A DNA stretch of 64,000 nt, taken from NCBI RefSeq assembly GCF_000425785.1, contig NZ_KE384451.1, positions 199,345-263,344 on the forward strand, in the 5' to 3' direction. A program made the translations under genes and the position numbers. How positions within the stretch are numbered: position 1 is the stretch's first letter; each line of letters opens with the position of its first letter. Positions 34,268 through 42,355 of the stretch are shown here, one piece after another. The notes beneath the pieces were generated by a model. That model searched no databases. It was not told the origin of the DNA and saw only the letters and a list, made by a program, of their open reading frames with translations. Source of the DNA: Pseudomonas taiwanensis DSM 21245. GTDB taxonomy: Bacteria; Pseudomonadota; Gammaproteobacteria; Pseudomonadales; Pseudomonadaceae.

Positions 34268-34580
34268 GAAGGTTGTCTGGCGGTCAAAGGGGGCGCGATT
34301 ATGCCAGAAAACCTTGGCAATCGATGCACCTGCTGCTGACCGATGGCAGTCATTCTCGACCTGGGTTCGGACGCCGAAGCCGTATTCCAGGCAGATTAAT
34401 GGCGCCTAAAAGTCGTGAAAGCCCTGTAATTTCGGCAAATTATCAAAAAAAGCAGTGCGGCCTCCCGGTTCAAACGGTCGTATGAAATTTGTGTAATTCC
34501 ATTTCATCCCCGATCTCCCGGTAAAGATCGCCCGCGCCCTGGCCTTTCAGCCTGCGGCGCGGATGCCAAGGATCGGACGC
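34268..34580. other. Intergenic region upstream of pitA
   Basis: No gene or convincing RNA is seen. The sequence near 34421-34450 (CTGTAATTTCGGCAAATTAT) faintly resembles a Pho box but matches only one half. The region presumably contains the pitA promoter and the end of the small gene's transcript. Confidence 0.5.
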
Positions 34581-34781
34581 TCAGGATTTCTCGCTGCGCA
34601 GTTCCTTTTCCATCTTTTCCAGTTCATGGCTGAAGGCTTGGTCTTGCACGGTGGCTCGTTTACGCCAGGGTTTGCGTTCCGGGTCCGGTTGGGCGGCGTA
34701 GGTTGTAACTTCCCCGCCGTAAACTTCCTTGTAACGTTCAGCCTGGCGCTCGAGTTCCGCGCGCAGTTCATCTTTCGTCAC
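34581..34781 (-). CDS. Small acidic-basic helical protein, conserved hypothetical
   Basis: This is a 66-residue protein, highly charged and probably alpha-helical (MTKDELRAELERQAERYKE at the start, SHELEKMEKELRSEKS at the end). No domain or motif is recognised. A GGTATTACTGTG-type leader precedes the ATG. It resembles small conserved Pseudomonas proteins of unknown role. Confidence 0.65.
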   Translation of the reverse strand: MTKDELRAELERQAERYKEVYGGEVTTYAAQPDPERKPWRKRATVQDQAFSHELEKMEKELRSEKS

Positions 34782-35135
34782 AGTAATACCTGAATGAGTT
34801 GGTTACCTATTTGTTGTTTGCCAGGTGCGTTGCGTCCACGCGGGTATCGCCTGTCGACGCTCTGGGTATTCGCCGAAAGCGCATGGAACAGCGGAAGGCG
34901 TGAATCAGCAGCCTGAGTGCTGGCGATTGGATAAGCATGACCCCGGTGAAGTCCATGACCGCGTCTCGATCCGGGCCAGCAGAATCGATTATAGCAACCG
35001 TTAATTCGTCGAACAGGGTTATTTACCCAATACTGACATCGCCTACGCAAGTTGTTGTCGCGTTCGCCACGAAGTGCCGGGGTTCGATGTTGGAACAACA
35101 GAAGCGGAAGTCGGTGTTGCAAGAGGATAATGAAA
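34782..35135. other. Gene-free region before the candidate small RNA
   Basis: No convincing coding sequence is present. The longer minus-strand frame through here has no ribosome site and poor codon use. It holds the promoter of the 66-residue gene and the downstream edge of the candidate small RNA. Confidence 0.5.
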
Positions 35136-35226
35136 AACGGCCTCGCGCGAGGCGAGGCCGTTGCCTGGGGACTTCTACGGTGGGTACCTGACCAGTCTCT
35201 CCAAAGAAGCCACATGTGGCAGGAGA
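35136..35226 (-). ncRNA. Candidate small RNA divergent from pcaR
   Basis: The interval has no open frame but ends on the minus strand in a 10-bp terminator hairpin (AACGGCCTCG/CGAGGCCGTT, 35136-35162) followed by TTTTT. Upstream on the same strand TTGACC (35255-35250) lies 15 bp from TATACC (35234-35229), or 17 bp from TACCTT, giving a possible promoter with a start near 35222. The body holds the perfect palindrome GCCACATGTGGC (35209-35220) and a TCTCC/GGAGA stem. A free-standing structured RNA of about 90 nt is the simplest reading. No Rfam family was recognised. Confidence 0.42.
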
Positions 35227-35274
35227 AAGGTATAAGCAAAAGTGTCAGCGGTCAATTGCGATTATCGGCCGTTC

Positions 35275-35289
35275 GTTCGATAATCGCAC
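35275..35289. promoter_or_regulatory. PcaR box upstream of pcaR
   Basis: GTTCGATAATCGCAC is the 15-bp sequence I recall as the PcaR operator of P. putida pca promoters. A partial inverted copy (CGATTATCGG) sits at 35259-35268. It lies 28 bp before the pcaR start, consistent with autoregulation. Confidence 0.75.
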
Positions 35290-35317
35290 GAGCGAGCGAT
35301 TTTTTTAGAGGTGTGCG

Positions 35318-36193
35318 ATGAGCGATGAAACCCTGGTCAATGAGTCTGCCCACGCAGAGCCGGTGCGTGGTGCCGCTCCCTCGTTGGCACCACCGATCGT
35401 GGCTTCACCGGCCAAGCGGATCCAGGCGTTCACGGGCGACCCTGACTTCATGACCTCACTGGCGCGGGGACTTGCAGTGATCCAGGCGTTCCAGGAGCGC
35501 AAGCGCCACCTGACCATCGCCCAGATCAGCCACCGTACCGAGATTCCACGGGCTGCCGTTCGGCGTTGCCTGCATACCTTGATCAAGCTGGGGTATGCGA
35601 CCACCGACGGGCGCACGTATTCATTGCTGCCCAAAGTGCTCACCCTTGGGCATGCCTACCTGTCTTCGACGCCGCTGGCCGTTTCGGCGCAGCCTTATCT
35701 GGACCGCATCAGTGACCAGCTGCATGAGGCGGCCAACATGGCCACGCTCGAAGGTGACGACATTCTTTATATCGCGCGTTCGGCAACGGTCGAGCGGCTG
35801 ATCTCGGTCGATCTGTCGGTAGGTGGGCGGTTGCCGGCCTATTGCACGTCGATGGGCCGCATCCTGCTGGCTGCGCTGGACGATGCCAGCCTCAGGGAGT
35901 ACCTGGAACGGGCGGACCTCAAGGCGCGTACCAGTCGCACATTGCATGACCCCGATTCATTGTTCGCCTGCATCCAGCAAGTGCGTGCCCAGGGCTGGTG
36001 TGTGGTGGATCAGGAGCTGGAACAAGGGCTGCGATCGATTGCAGTACCCATCTATGACGCATCGGGTCAGGTGCTGGCTGCCTTGAATGTCAGCACCCAC
36101 GTGGGCCGCGTCAGTCGCAGCGAGCTGGAGCAGCGGTTCCTGCCGATTCTGTTGTCCGCCAGCCAAGACCTGTGCCACCAGCTTTTTGGCTGA
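35318..36193 (+). CDS. pcaR: IclR-family activator PcaR
   Basis: This IclR-type transcription factor has 291 residues. The N-terminal winged helix (DFMTSLARGLAVIQAFQERK then EIPRAAVRRCLHTLIKLGYA) is followed by the IclR effector domain, which ends in NVSTHVGRVSRSELEQRFLP. PcaR binds beta-ketoadipate and activates the pca genes. Its boxes occur upstream of pcaR itself, pcaK and pcaI in this window, so it probably controls the whole cluster to its right. Confidence 0.96.
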   Translation: MSDETLVNESAHAEPVRGAAPSLAPPIVASPAKRIQAFTGDPDFMTSLARGLAVIQAFQERKRHLTIAQISHRTEIPRAAVRRCLHTLIKLGYATTDGRTYSLLPKVLTLGHAYLSSTPLAVSAQPYLDRISDQLHEAANMATLEGDDILYIARSATVERLISVDLSVGGRLPAYCTSMGRILLAALDDASLREYLERADLKARTSRTLHDPDSLFACIQQVRAQGWCVVDQELEQGLRSIAVPIYDASGQVLAALNVSTHVGRVSRSELEQRFLPILLSASQDLCHQLFG

Positions 36194-36216
36194 GGCGAGG
36201 CGTGGCAGCGTTTCCT

Positions 36217-36231
36217 GTTCGATAAACGCAC
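36217..36231. promoter_or_regulatory. PcaR box upstream of pcaK
   Basis: GTTCGATAAACGCAC differs from the pcaR-upstream box by one base and lies 271 bp before pcaK, leaving a long 5' leader. Confidence 0.7.
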
Positions 36232-36336
36232 AGTGTCGTTGCTGGTCAATTGCGCAGTCCCAAGGCGCTGATTAATGTCTCTCGCAACGGTCGGCTTTGC
36301 CGACCGAACAAAAACAACACGAGAGATACCTTGATC

Positions 36337-36399
36337 ATGAACACTGTCGCTTCGCTGCTGCGGCCGCACCCGCACGCAGTGCCCTCGTATCCAGGCTGA
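36337..36399 (+). CDS. Possible 20-codon leader peptide upstream of pcaK
   Basis: A short frame starts at ATG 36337 with GAGAGAT about 10 nt upstream and ends at TGA 36399, between the PcaR box and the pcaK start. The peptide (MNTVASLLRPHPHAVPSYPG) has no known role. A leader role is suggested only by its position in the long pcaK leader. Confidence 0.3.
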   Translation: MNTVASLLRPHPHAVPSYPG

Positions 36400-36487
36400 T
36401 TCCAGCCACACTCCACCGACTTTCGAATACGTTGCTCGTGCCTCGCGTGCAGTGGTTTGTCCGTGCCCATCATTCTGGATAACAACA

Positions 36488-37831
36488 ATGAATCAACCGC
36501 AATCTGTCGGGAACAGCCTCGACGTCCAGTCGTTCATCAATGAACAGCCTCTGTCCCGCTTTCAGTGGCGGGTGGTGATCCTCTGCTTCCTTATTGTCTT
36601 CCTTGACGGCCTGGATACAGCCGCCATGGGTTTCATCGCGCCGGCCTTGTCCCAGGAGTGGGGCATCGACCGCGCCAGCCTTGGCCCGGTGATGAGTGCG
36701 GCGCTTATCGGCATGGTGTTCGGGGCCCTCGGCTCGGGGCCTTTGGCTGACCGCTTCGGTCGTAAAGGTGTACTGGTGGGGGCCGTGCTGGTGTTCGGCG
36801 GCTTCAGCCTGGCTTCGGCCTACGCCACCAATGTCGATCAGTTGCTGGTGCTGCGCTTCCTGACCGGCCTGGGTCTGGGGGCAGGCATGCCCAACGCCAC
36901 CACCTTGCTGTCCGAGTACACCCCCGAGCGCCTGAAGTCGCTGCTGGTGACCAGCATGTTCTGTGGCTTCAACCTGGGCATGGCGGGTGGTGGTTTCATT
37001 TCCGCCAAGATGATCCCGGCCTACGGTTGGCACAGTCTGCTGGTGGTGGGTGGTGTGCTGCCTCTGCTGCTGGCCTTGGTGCTGATGATCTGGCTGCCGG
37101 AGTCGGCGCGTTTTCTGGTGGTGCGCAACCGGGGCACCGACAAAGTGCGCAAGACCCTGGCACCGATCGCCCCTGCGGTGATCGCTCAGGCGGCCAGCTT
37201 CAGTGTGCCCGAACAAAAAGCGGTAGCTGCTCGCAACGTGTTTGCAGTGATCTTCTCCGGTACCTATGGCGTCGGCACTTTGCTGCTGTGGCTGACCTAT
37301 TTCATGGGCCTGGTGATCGTGTACCTGCTGACCAGCTGGCTGCCCACACTGATGCGTGACAGCGGTGCCAGCATGGAACAGGCGGCCTTCATTGGTGCTT
37401 TGTTCCAGTTCGGCGGCGTGCTCAGTGCGGTCGGGGTGGGTTGGGCCATGGACCGCTTCAACCCGCACAAGGTCATTGGCATCTTCTACCTGCTGGCCGG
37501 CGTGTTTGCCTACGCAGTGGGGCAGAGCCTGGGCAACATTACCTTGCTGGCCACACTGGTGCTGATCGCAGGTATGTGCGTGAACGGTGCGCAGTCGGCG
37601 ATGCCCTCGCTGGCGGCGCGCTTCTACCCGACCCAAGGCCGTGCCACCGGGGTTTCGTGGATGCTGGGCATCGGCCGTTTCGGCGCGATTCTGGGTGCCT
37701 GGAGCGGTGCGACCCTGCTGGGCCTGGGCTGGAGCTTCGAGCAGGTACTGACTGCCTTGCTGGTGCCCGCAGCGCTGGCGACGGTGGGTGTAATCGTCAA
37801 AGGGTGGGTGAGCCACGCGGACGCGACCTGA
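36488..37831 (+). CDS. pcaK: 4-hydroxybenzoate/protocatechuate MFS transporter PcaK
   Basis: This 12-helix major facilitator of the aromatic acid:H+ symporter family has 447 residues. Family motifs are present: FLDGLDTAAMGFIAP in helix 1 (Asp residues required for transport) and GPLADRFGRKGVL in the loop 2-3 region. PcaK imports 4-hydroxybenzoate and protocatechuate and contributes to chemotaxis toward them. The start MNQPQSVG at 36488 was preferred to an upstream in-frame GTG or ATG. It is activated by PcaR through the box at 36217. Confidence 0.95.
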   Translation: MNQPQSVGNSLDVQSFINEQPLSRFQWRVVILCFLIVFLDGLDTAAMGFIAPALSQEWGIDRASLGPVMSAALIGMVFGALGSGPLADRFGRKGVLVGAVLVFGGFSLASAYATNVDQLLVLRFLTGLGLGAGMPNATTLLSEYTPERLKSLLVTSMFCGFNLGMAGGGFISAKMIPAYGWHSLLVVGGVLPLLLALVLMIWLPESARFLVVRNRGTDKVRKTLAPIAPAVIAQAASFSVPEQKAVAARNVFAVIFSGTYGVGTLLLWLTYFMGLVIVYLLTSWLPTLMRDSGASMEQAAFIGALFQFGGVLSAVGVGWAMDRFNPHKVIGIFYLLAGVFAYAVGQSLGNITLLATLVLIAGMCVNGAQSAMPSLAARFYPTQGRATGVSWMLGIGRFGAILGAWSGATLLGLGWSFEQVLTALLVPAALATVGVIVKGWVSHADAT

Positions 37832-37854
37832 TCCTGGTCGGCAAGCGGGTGTCT

Positions 37855-37875
37855 GCGGGGCGTTGCAAGCCCCGC
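37855..37875. terminator. Hairpin GCGGGGC/GCCCCGC after pcaK
   Basis: A 7-bp GC-rich stem with a 7-nt loop lies 24 bp after the pcaK stop, inside a degraded REP-like sequence (about 37837-37900). There is no T-run, so it may only weaken read-through into pcaI. Confidence 0.45.
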
Positions 37876-37936
37876 GTGAGCCCGGCTTGCTGGCGATGAG
37901 GTCTTGAGAGACAGAAGGTTAGCCTGGCAACAAATT

Positions 37937-37951
37937 GTTCGATAACCGCAC
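37937..37951. promoter_or_regulatory. PcaR box upstream of pcaI
   Basis: GTTCGATAACCGCAC matches the other two boxes except for one base, with an inverted CGATTATCGG half-site at 37959-37968. It lies 83 bp before pcaI and should activate pcaIJF. Confidence 0.75.
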
Positions 37952-38033
37952 AAATAGTCGATTATCGGATTGTAGCCACCCACCAGTCTCCTTAATCTGA
38001 GTTCAACGTAGCACCCTGACCAGGAGTCTCCCC

Positions 38034-38894
38034 ATGGCTGCAATCCTCCCGCTTCACGAAGCTGTGAAGCAGTTCATTCAAGACGGCGATACCGTCGCGC
38101 TCGAAGGCTTCACCCACCTGATCCCGACCGCCGCTGGCCACGAGATCATCCGTCAGGGCAAGCGCGACCTTACCCTCGTGCGCATGACCCCGGACCTGAT
38201 CTACGATCAGCTGATCGGCGCTGGCTGCGCCAAGAAGATCATCTTCTCGTGGGGCGGCAACCCAGGTGTCGGTTCGCTGCACCGTCTGCGTGACGCGGTC
38301 GAGAAGCAGTGGCCGCACGCGATCGAAATCGAAGAGCACAGCCACGCCGACCTCGCCAACGCTTACGTCGCTGGTGCTTCCGGCCTGCCATTCGCGGTGC
38401 TGCGTGCCTACGCCGGTTCCGACCTGCCGAAGGTCAACCCGCTGATCAAGAGCGTTACCTGCCCGTTCACCGGCGAAGTCCTCGCCGCGGTACCGTCGGT
38501 GCGTCCGGACGTCACCGTGATTCACGCGCAGAAGGCCGACCGTAAAGGTAACGTGTTGCTGTGGGGCATCCTCGGCGTCCAGAAAGAAGCCGCCCTGGCC
38601 GCCAAGCGTTGCATCGTCACCGTCGAAGAAATCGTCGATGACCTGCAGGCACCGATGAACGCCTGTGTCCTGCCGACTTGGGCGCTGAGCGCAGTCTGCC
38701 TGGTACCGGGTGGCGCACACCCGTCCTATGCCCATGGTTACTACGAGCGTGACAACCGCTTCTACCAGGATTGGGACCCGATTGCGCGCAACCGCGAGTC
38801 GTTCAGTGCCTGGATCGACACTTATATCCGTGGCACCGCTGACTTCAACGAATACAAGGCCAAGCTGGCCAGCTCCTCGGAGGCTGCACAATGA
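38034..38894 (+). CDS. pcaI: 3-oxoadipate CoA-transferase subunit A (long CatI/PcaI type)
   Basis: This is the alpha subunit of the CoA transferase that moves CoA from succinyl-CoA to beta-ketoadipate. The protein has 286 residues, with the family segment GGNPGVGSLHRLRDAVEK in the N-terminal half and AGAxC-type loops. The roughly 286/259 length pair resembles CatI/CatJ and P. aeruginosa PcaIJ. The classical P. putida PcaI/PcaJ pair is shorter (about 25 and 22 kDa, from memory). It overlaps pcaJ by 4 bp (ATGA). Confidence 0.92.
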   Translation: MAAILPLHEAVKQFIQDGDTVALEGFTHLIPTAAGHEIIRQGKRDLTLVRMTPDLIYDQLIGAGCAKKIIFSWGGNPGVGSLHRLRDAVEKQWPHAIEIEEHSHADLANAYVAGASGLPFAVLRAYAGSDLPKVNPLIKSVTCPFTGEVLAAVPSVRPDVTVIHAQKADRKGNVLLWGILGVQKEAALAAKRCIVTVEEIVDDLQAPMNACVLPTWALSAVCLVPGGAHPSYAHGYYERDNRFYQDWDPIARNRESFSAWIDTYIRGTADFNEYKAKLASSSEAAQ

Positions 38895-39670
38895 GCTACT
38901 CCACCTCTGAAATGATGACCGTCGCCGCTGCCCGTCGCCTGCGCAACGGCGCTGTCTGCTTCGTCGGCATTGGCCTGCCATCCAAGGCTGCCAACCTGGC
39001 TCGGCTGACCTCCTCGCCAGACGTGGTGCTGATCTACGAGTCTGGCCCGATCGGTGCCAAACCGAGCGTACTGCCGCTGTCGATCGGTGACGGCGAGCTG
39101 GCCGAAACCGCCGATACCGTGGTGCCGACCGGCGAGATCTTCCGCTACTGGCTGCAAGGTGGTCGTATCGACGTGGGCTTCCTCGGTGCCGCCCAGGTCG
39201 ACCGCTTCGGCAACATCAACACCACCGTGGTGGGTGACTACCATGCACCCAAGACCCGTCTGCCGGGTGCGGGTGGCGCGCCGGAAATTGCAGGCTCCGC
39301 CAAGCAAGTACTGATCATCCTCAAGCAGTCGACCCGTGCCTTCGTCGACAAGCTGGACTTCATCACCTCGGTCGGTCACGGCGAGGGTGGCGATTCGCGC
39401 AAGCGCCTGGGCCTGCCAGGTGACGGCCCTGTCGGGATCATCACCGACCTGTGCATCATGGAGCCTGAAGCTGGCACCAACGAGTTCGTGGTCACCTCGA
39501 TTCACCCTGGCGTCACTCGCGAGCAGATCGTTGCCGCCACCGGCTGGGCGATCCGTTTCGCCGACGATGTGCAGACCACCAGCGCACCGACCGAAGTCGA
39601 ACTGACCGCTCTGCGCGACCTTGAAGCCCGTACCGCCGTGGCCCATGGCCAGGTGGCAGGAGAAGCCTGA
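38891..39670 (+). CDS. pcaJ: 3-oxoadipate CoA-transferase subunit B
   Basis: This is the beta subunit, 259 residues. The catalytic glutamate lies in the VVLIYESGPIGA segment (about residues 43-54), which forms the gamma-glutamyl-CoA intermediate. It is translationally coupled on both sides: 4-bp overlap with pcaI and one-base overlap (TGATG) with pcaF. Together with pcaI it makes beta-ketoadipyl-CoA for the thiolase encoded next. Confidence 0.93.
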   Translation: MSYSTSEMMTVAAARRLRNGAVCFVGIGLPSKAANLARLTSSPDVVLIYESGPIGAKPSVLPLSIGDGELAETADTVVPTGEIFRYWLQGGRIDVGFLGAAQVDRFGNINTTVVGDYHAPKTRLPGAGGAPEIAGSAKQVLIILKQSTRAFVDKLDFITSVGHGEGGDSRKRLGLPGDGPVGIITDLCIMEPEAGTNEFVVTSIHPGVTREQIVAATGWAIRFADDVQTTSAPTEVELTALRDLEARTAVAHGQVAGEA

Positions 39671-40872
39671 TGCGTGACGTATTCATCTGTGACGCCATCC
39701 GCACCCCGATCGGCCGCTTCGGCGGTGCCCTGGCCGGTGTGCGTGCCGACGACCTCGCCGCAGTGCCGCTCAAGGCGCTGATCGAGCGCAACCCGTCGGT
39801 ACAGTGGGACCAGGTCGATGAGGTGTTCTTCGGCTGCGCCAACCAGGCTGGCGAAGACAACCGCAACGTGGCGCGCATGGCGCTGCTGCTCGCGGGCCTG
39901 CCCGAGAGCATTCCCGGCGTCACCCTCAACCGTCTGTGTGCTTCGGGCATGGACGCTATCGGCACGGCCTTCCGCGCCATCGCCAGCGGCGAAATGGAGC
40001 TGGCCATTGCTGGCGGCGTCGAGTCGATGTCGCGTGCCCCGTTCGTCATGGGTAAGGCCGAGAGCGCTTACTCGCGCAACATGAAGCTCGAAGACACCAC
40101 CATCGGCTGGCGTTTCATCAACCCGCTGATGAAGAGCCAGTACGGCGTGGACTCGATGCCCGAGACCGCCGACAACGTCGCCGACGACTACCAGGTATCG
40201 CGTGCCGACCAGGATGCGTTTGCTTTGCGTAGCCAGCAGAAGGCCGCAGCGGCCCAGGCTGCCGGCTTCTTCGCCGAGGAAATCGTCCCCGTCCGCATCA
40301 CCCACAAGAAGGGTGAGACCCTGGTCGAGCAGGATGAACATCTGCGTCCGGAGACCACCTTGGAAGCGCTGACCAAGCTCAAACCGGTCAATGGCCCGGA
40401 CAAGACCGTCACCGCTGGCAACGCGTCGGGTGTCAACGACGGCGCCGCAGCCCTGATCCTGGCGTCGGCCGAGGCAGTGAAGAAACATGGCCTGACCCCA
40501 CGTGCTCGAGTGCTCGGCATGGCCAGCGCCGGTGTGGCGCCCCGTGTCATGGGCATTGGCCCGGTACCGGCAGTGCGCAAGCTCACCGAGCGTCTGGGTG
40601 TGGCGGTTGGCGACTTCGATGTCATCGAGCTCAATGAAGCGTTCGCCAGCCAAGGCCTGGCGGTGCTGCGCGAGCTGGGTGTGGCCGATGACGCGCCGCA
40701 GGTCAACCCCAATGGCGGCGCCATCGCCCTGGGCCACCCGCTGGGCATGAGTGGTGCGCGTCTGGTCCTGACTGCGCTTCACCAGTTGGAGAAGAGCGGT
40801 GGGCGTAAAGGCCTGGCGACCATGTGCGTGGGTGTAGGCCAAGGTCTCGCCCTGGCCATCGAACGGGTCTGA
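39670..40872 (+). CDS. pcaF: Beta-ketoadipyl-CoA thiolase
   Basis: This thiolase has 400 residues and cleaves beta-ketoadipyl-CoA to succinyl-CoA and acetyl-CoA, the last step of the pathway. The catalytic residues are visible: nucleophilic Cys in NRLCASGMDA (near 90), the His of GGAIALGHPLGMSGAR and the second Cys of ATMCVGVGQG. It ends the pcaIJF transcription unit; a REPIN and a new leader precede pcaT. Confidence 0.95.
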   Translation: MRDVFICDAIRTPIGRFGGALAGVRADDLAAVPLKALIERNPSVQWDQVDEVFFGCANQAGEDNRNVARMALLLAGLPESIPGVTLNRLCASGMDAIGTAFRAIASGEMELAIAGGVESMSRAPFVMGKAESAYSRNMKLEDTTIGWRFINPLMKSQYGVDSMPETADNVADDYQVSRADQDAFALRSQQKAAAAQAAGFFAEEIVPVRITHKKGETLVEQDEHLRPETTLEALTKLKPVNGPDKTVTAGNASGVNDGAAALILASAEAVKKHGLTPRARVLGMASAGVAPRVMGIGPVPAVRKLTERLGVAVGDFDVIELNEAFASQGLAVLRELGVADDAPQVNPNGGAIALGHPLGMSGARLVLTALHQLEKSGGRKGLATMCVGVGQGLALAIERV

Positions 40873-40876
40873 CCCG

Positions 40877-40961
40877 TACCGGCGCTATTGCCGGCAAGTC
40901 GGCTCCTGCAGGGAACCACGCAATCCTTGTGGGTGCCGGCCTGCCGGCAATAGGGCCGGTA
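40877..40961. repeat. REPIN between pcaF and pcaT
   Basis: Arms of about 37 bp (40877-40913 / 40925-40961, core ATTGCCGGCAAGTCGGCTCC) pair imperfectly. The repeat separates the pcaIJF and pcaTBDC units and may stabilise or terminate the upstream transcript. Confidence 0.75.
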
Positions 40962-41056
40962 GCTACGACACAAGGCCAATTGCCAGCCTCCGTGCGGAAC
41001 GAGTGTGTTACTAGGTATGTCTAGAATACCTATGACCCTCCAGGAGTAAACACACC

Positions 41057-42346
41057 ATGACCTCAGCCTATTACACCGGCGAAGAGCGCAGTAAACGCAT
41101 CTTTGCCATTGTCGGTGCCTCTTCGGGCAACCTGGTGGAGTGGTTCGACTTTTACGTCTACGCCTTCTGCGCGATCTACTTCGCGCCGGCTTTCTTTCCC
41201 TCCGATGACCCCACCGTGCAGCTGCTGAACACCGCTGGCGTGTTCGCTGCCGGCTTTTTGATGCGGCCCATCGGTGGCTGGATCTTCGGCCGCCTGGCCG
41301 ATCGTCATGGCCGCAAGAACTCCCTGATGATTTCGGTGCTGATGATGTGCGCCGGTTCGTTGATGATCGCCTGCCTGCCCACATACGCCAGCATCGGCAC
41401 CTGGGCGCCGGCGCTGCTGTTGCTCGCGCGCCTGATCCAGGGCCTGTCGGTGGGTGGCGAATACGGCACCACTGCCACCTACATGAGTGAAGTGGCGCTA
41501 CGAGGCCAGCGTGGTTTCTTCGCCTCGTTCCAATACGTAACGCTGATTGGTGGCCAACTGCTGGCGGTGCTGGTAGTGGTCATCCTGCAGCAACTGCTGA
41601 GCGAGGATGAACTGCGTGCGTGGGGCTGGCGCATTCCGTTCGTGGTCGGTGCCATTGCCGCCCTGGTCTCGCTGATGTTGCGCCGTTCGCTGGAGGAAAC
41701 CAGCAGCGCCGAAACCCGCAAGGACAAAGACGCCGGTACCATCGCTGGGTTGTTCCGCAACCACACCGCAGCGTTCATCACCGTGCTGGGCTACACCGCC
41801 GGTGGTTCGCTGATCTTCTATACCTTCACCACGTACATGCAGAAATACCTGGTCAACACGGCGGGGATGAACGCCAAGAGCGCAAGCTTCGTGATGACCG
41901 GCGCGTTGTTCCTGTTCATGATCCTACAGCCGTTCTTCGGCATGCTCTCCGACCGAATCGGTCGACGTAACTCGATGCTGCTGTTCGGCGCTTTGGGCAC
42001 CCTGTTCACCGTCCCGCTGCTGATGGCGCTCAAGACCGTGACCAGCCCGTTCGTGGCCTTCGTGCTGGTGACGCTGGCCCTGTGCATCGTCAGTTTCTAC
42101 ACCTCGATCAGCGGCCTGGTGAAGGCCGAAATGTTCCCGCCGCAGGTGCGTGCGCTGGGTGTGGGCCTGGCCTATGCGGTGGCCAACGCCATGTTCGGCG
42201 GTTCCGCCGAATACGTTGCCCTGGGCTTGAAAACCATGGGCATGGAGAACACCTTCTACTGGTACGTGACGGCCATGATGGCAGTTGCCTTCCTGTTCAG
42301 CCTACGACTGCCGAAGCAGGCAGCGTACCTGCATCACGATCATTAA
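41057..42346 (+). CDS. pcaT: MHS-family MFS transporter PcaT (dicarboxylate/beta-ketoadipate)
   Basis: This 12-helix MFS transporter of the metabolite:H+ symporter family has 429 residues. The typical motifs are NLVEWFDFYVYAF, FGRLADRHGRKNSL and LIQGLSVGGEYGTTATYMSE. PcaT has been linked to beta-ketoadipate or related dicarboxylate uptake. It heads the pcaTBDC unit (9-bp spacing to pcaB). No exact PcaR box was found before it, so its control is less clear than that of pcaI and pcaK. Confidence 0.9.
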   Translation: MTSAYYTGEERSKRIFAIVGASSGNLVEWFDFYVYAFCAIYFAPAFFPSDDPTVQLLNTAGVFAAGFLMRPIGGWIFGRLADRHGRKNSLMISVLMMCAGSLMIACLPTYASIGTWAPALLLLARLIQGLSVGGEYGTTATYMSEVALRGQRGFFASFQYVTLIGGQLLAVLVVVILQQLLSEDELRAWGWRIPFVVGAIAALVSLMLRRSLEETSSAETRKDKDAGTIAGLFRNHTAAFITVLGYTAGGSLIFYTFTTYMQKYLVNTAGMNAKSASFVMTGALFLFMILQPFFGMLSDRIGRRNSMLLFGALGTLFTVPLLMALKTVTSPFVAFVLVTLALCIVSFYTSISGLVKAEMFPPQVRALGVGLAYAVANAMFGGSAEYVALGLKTMGMENTFYWYVTAMMAVAFLFSLRLPKQAAYLHHDH

Positions 42347-42355
42347 GGACGTTGC

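Noticed and set aside
34421..34450. Possible Pho box upstream of pitA
   Set aside because: Only one half (CTGTAAT) matches; the second half is degenerate.
34778..35239. 153-codon minus-strand open frame
   Set aside because: No ribosome site, atypical codon use, and it overlaps the candidate small RNA and its terminator.
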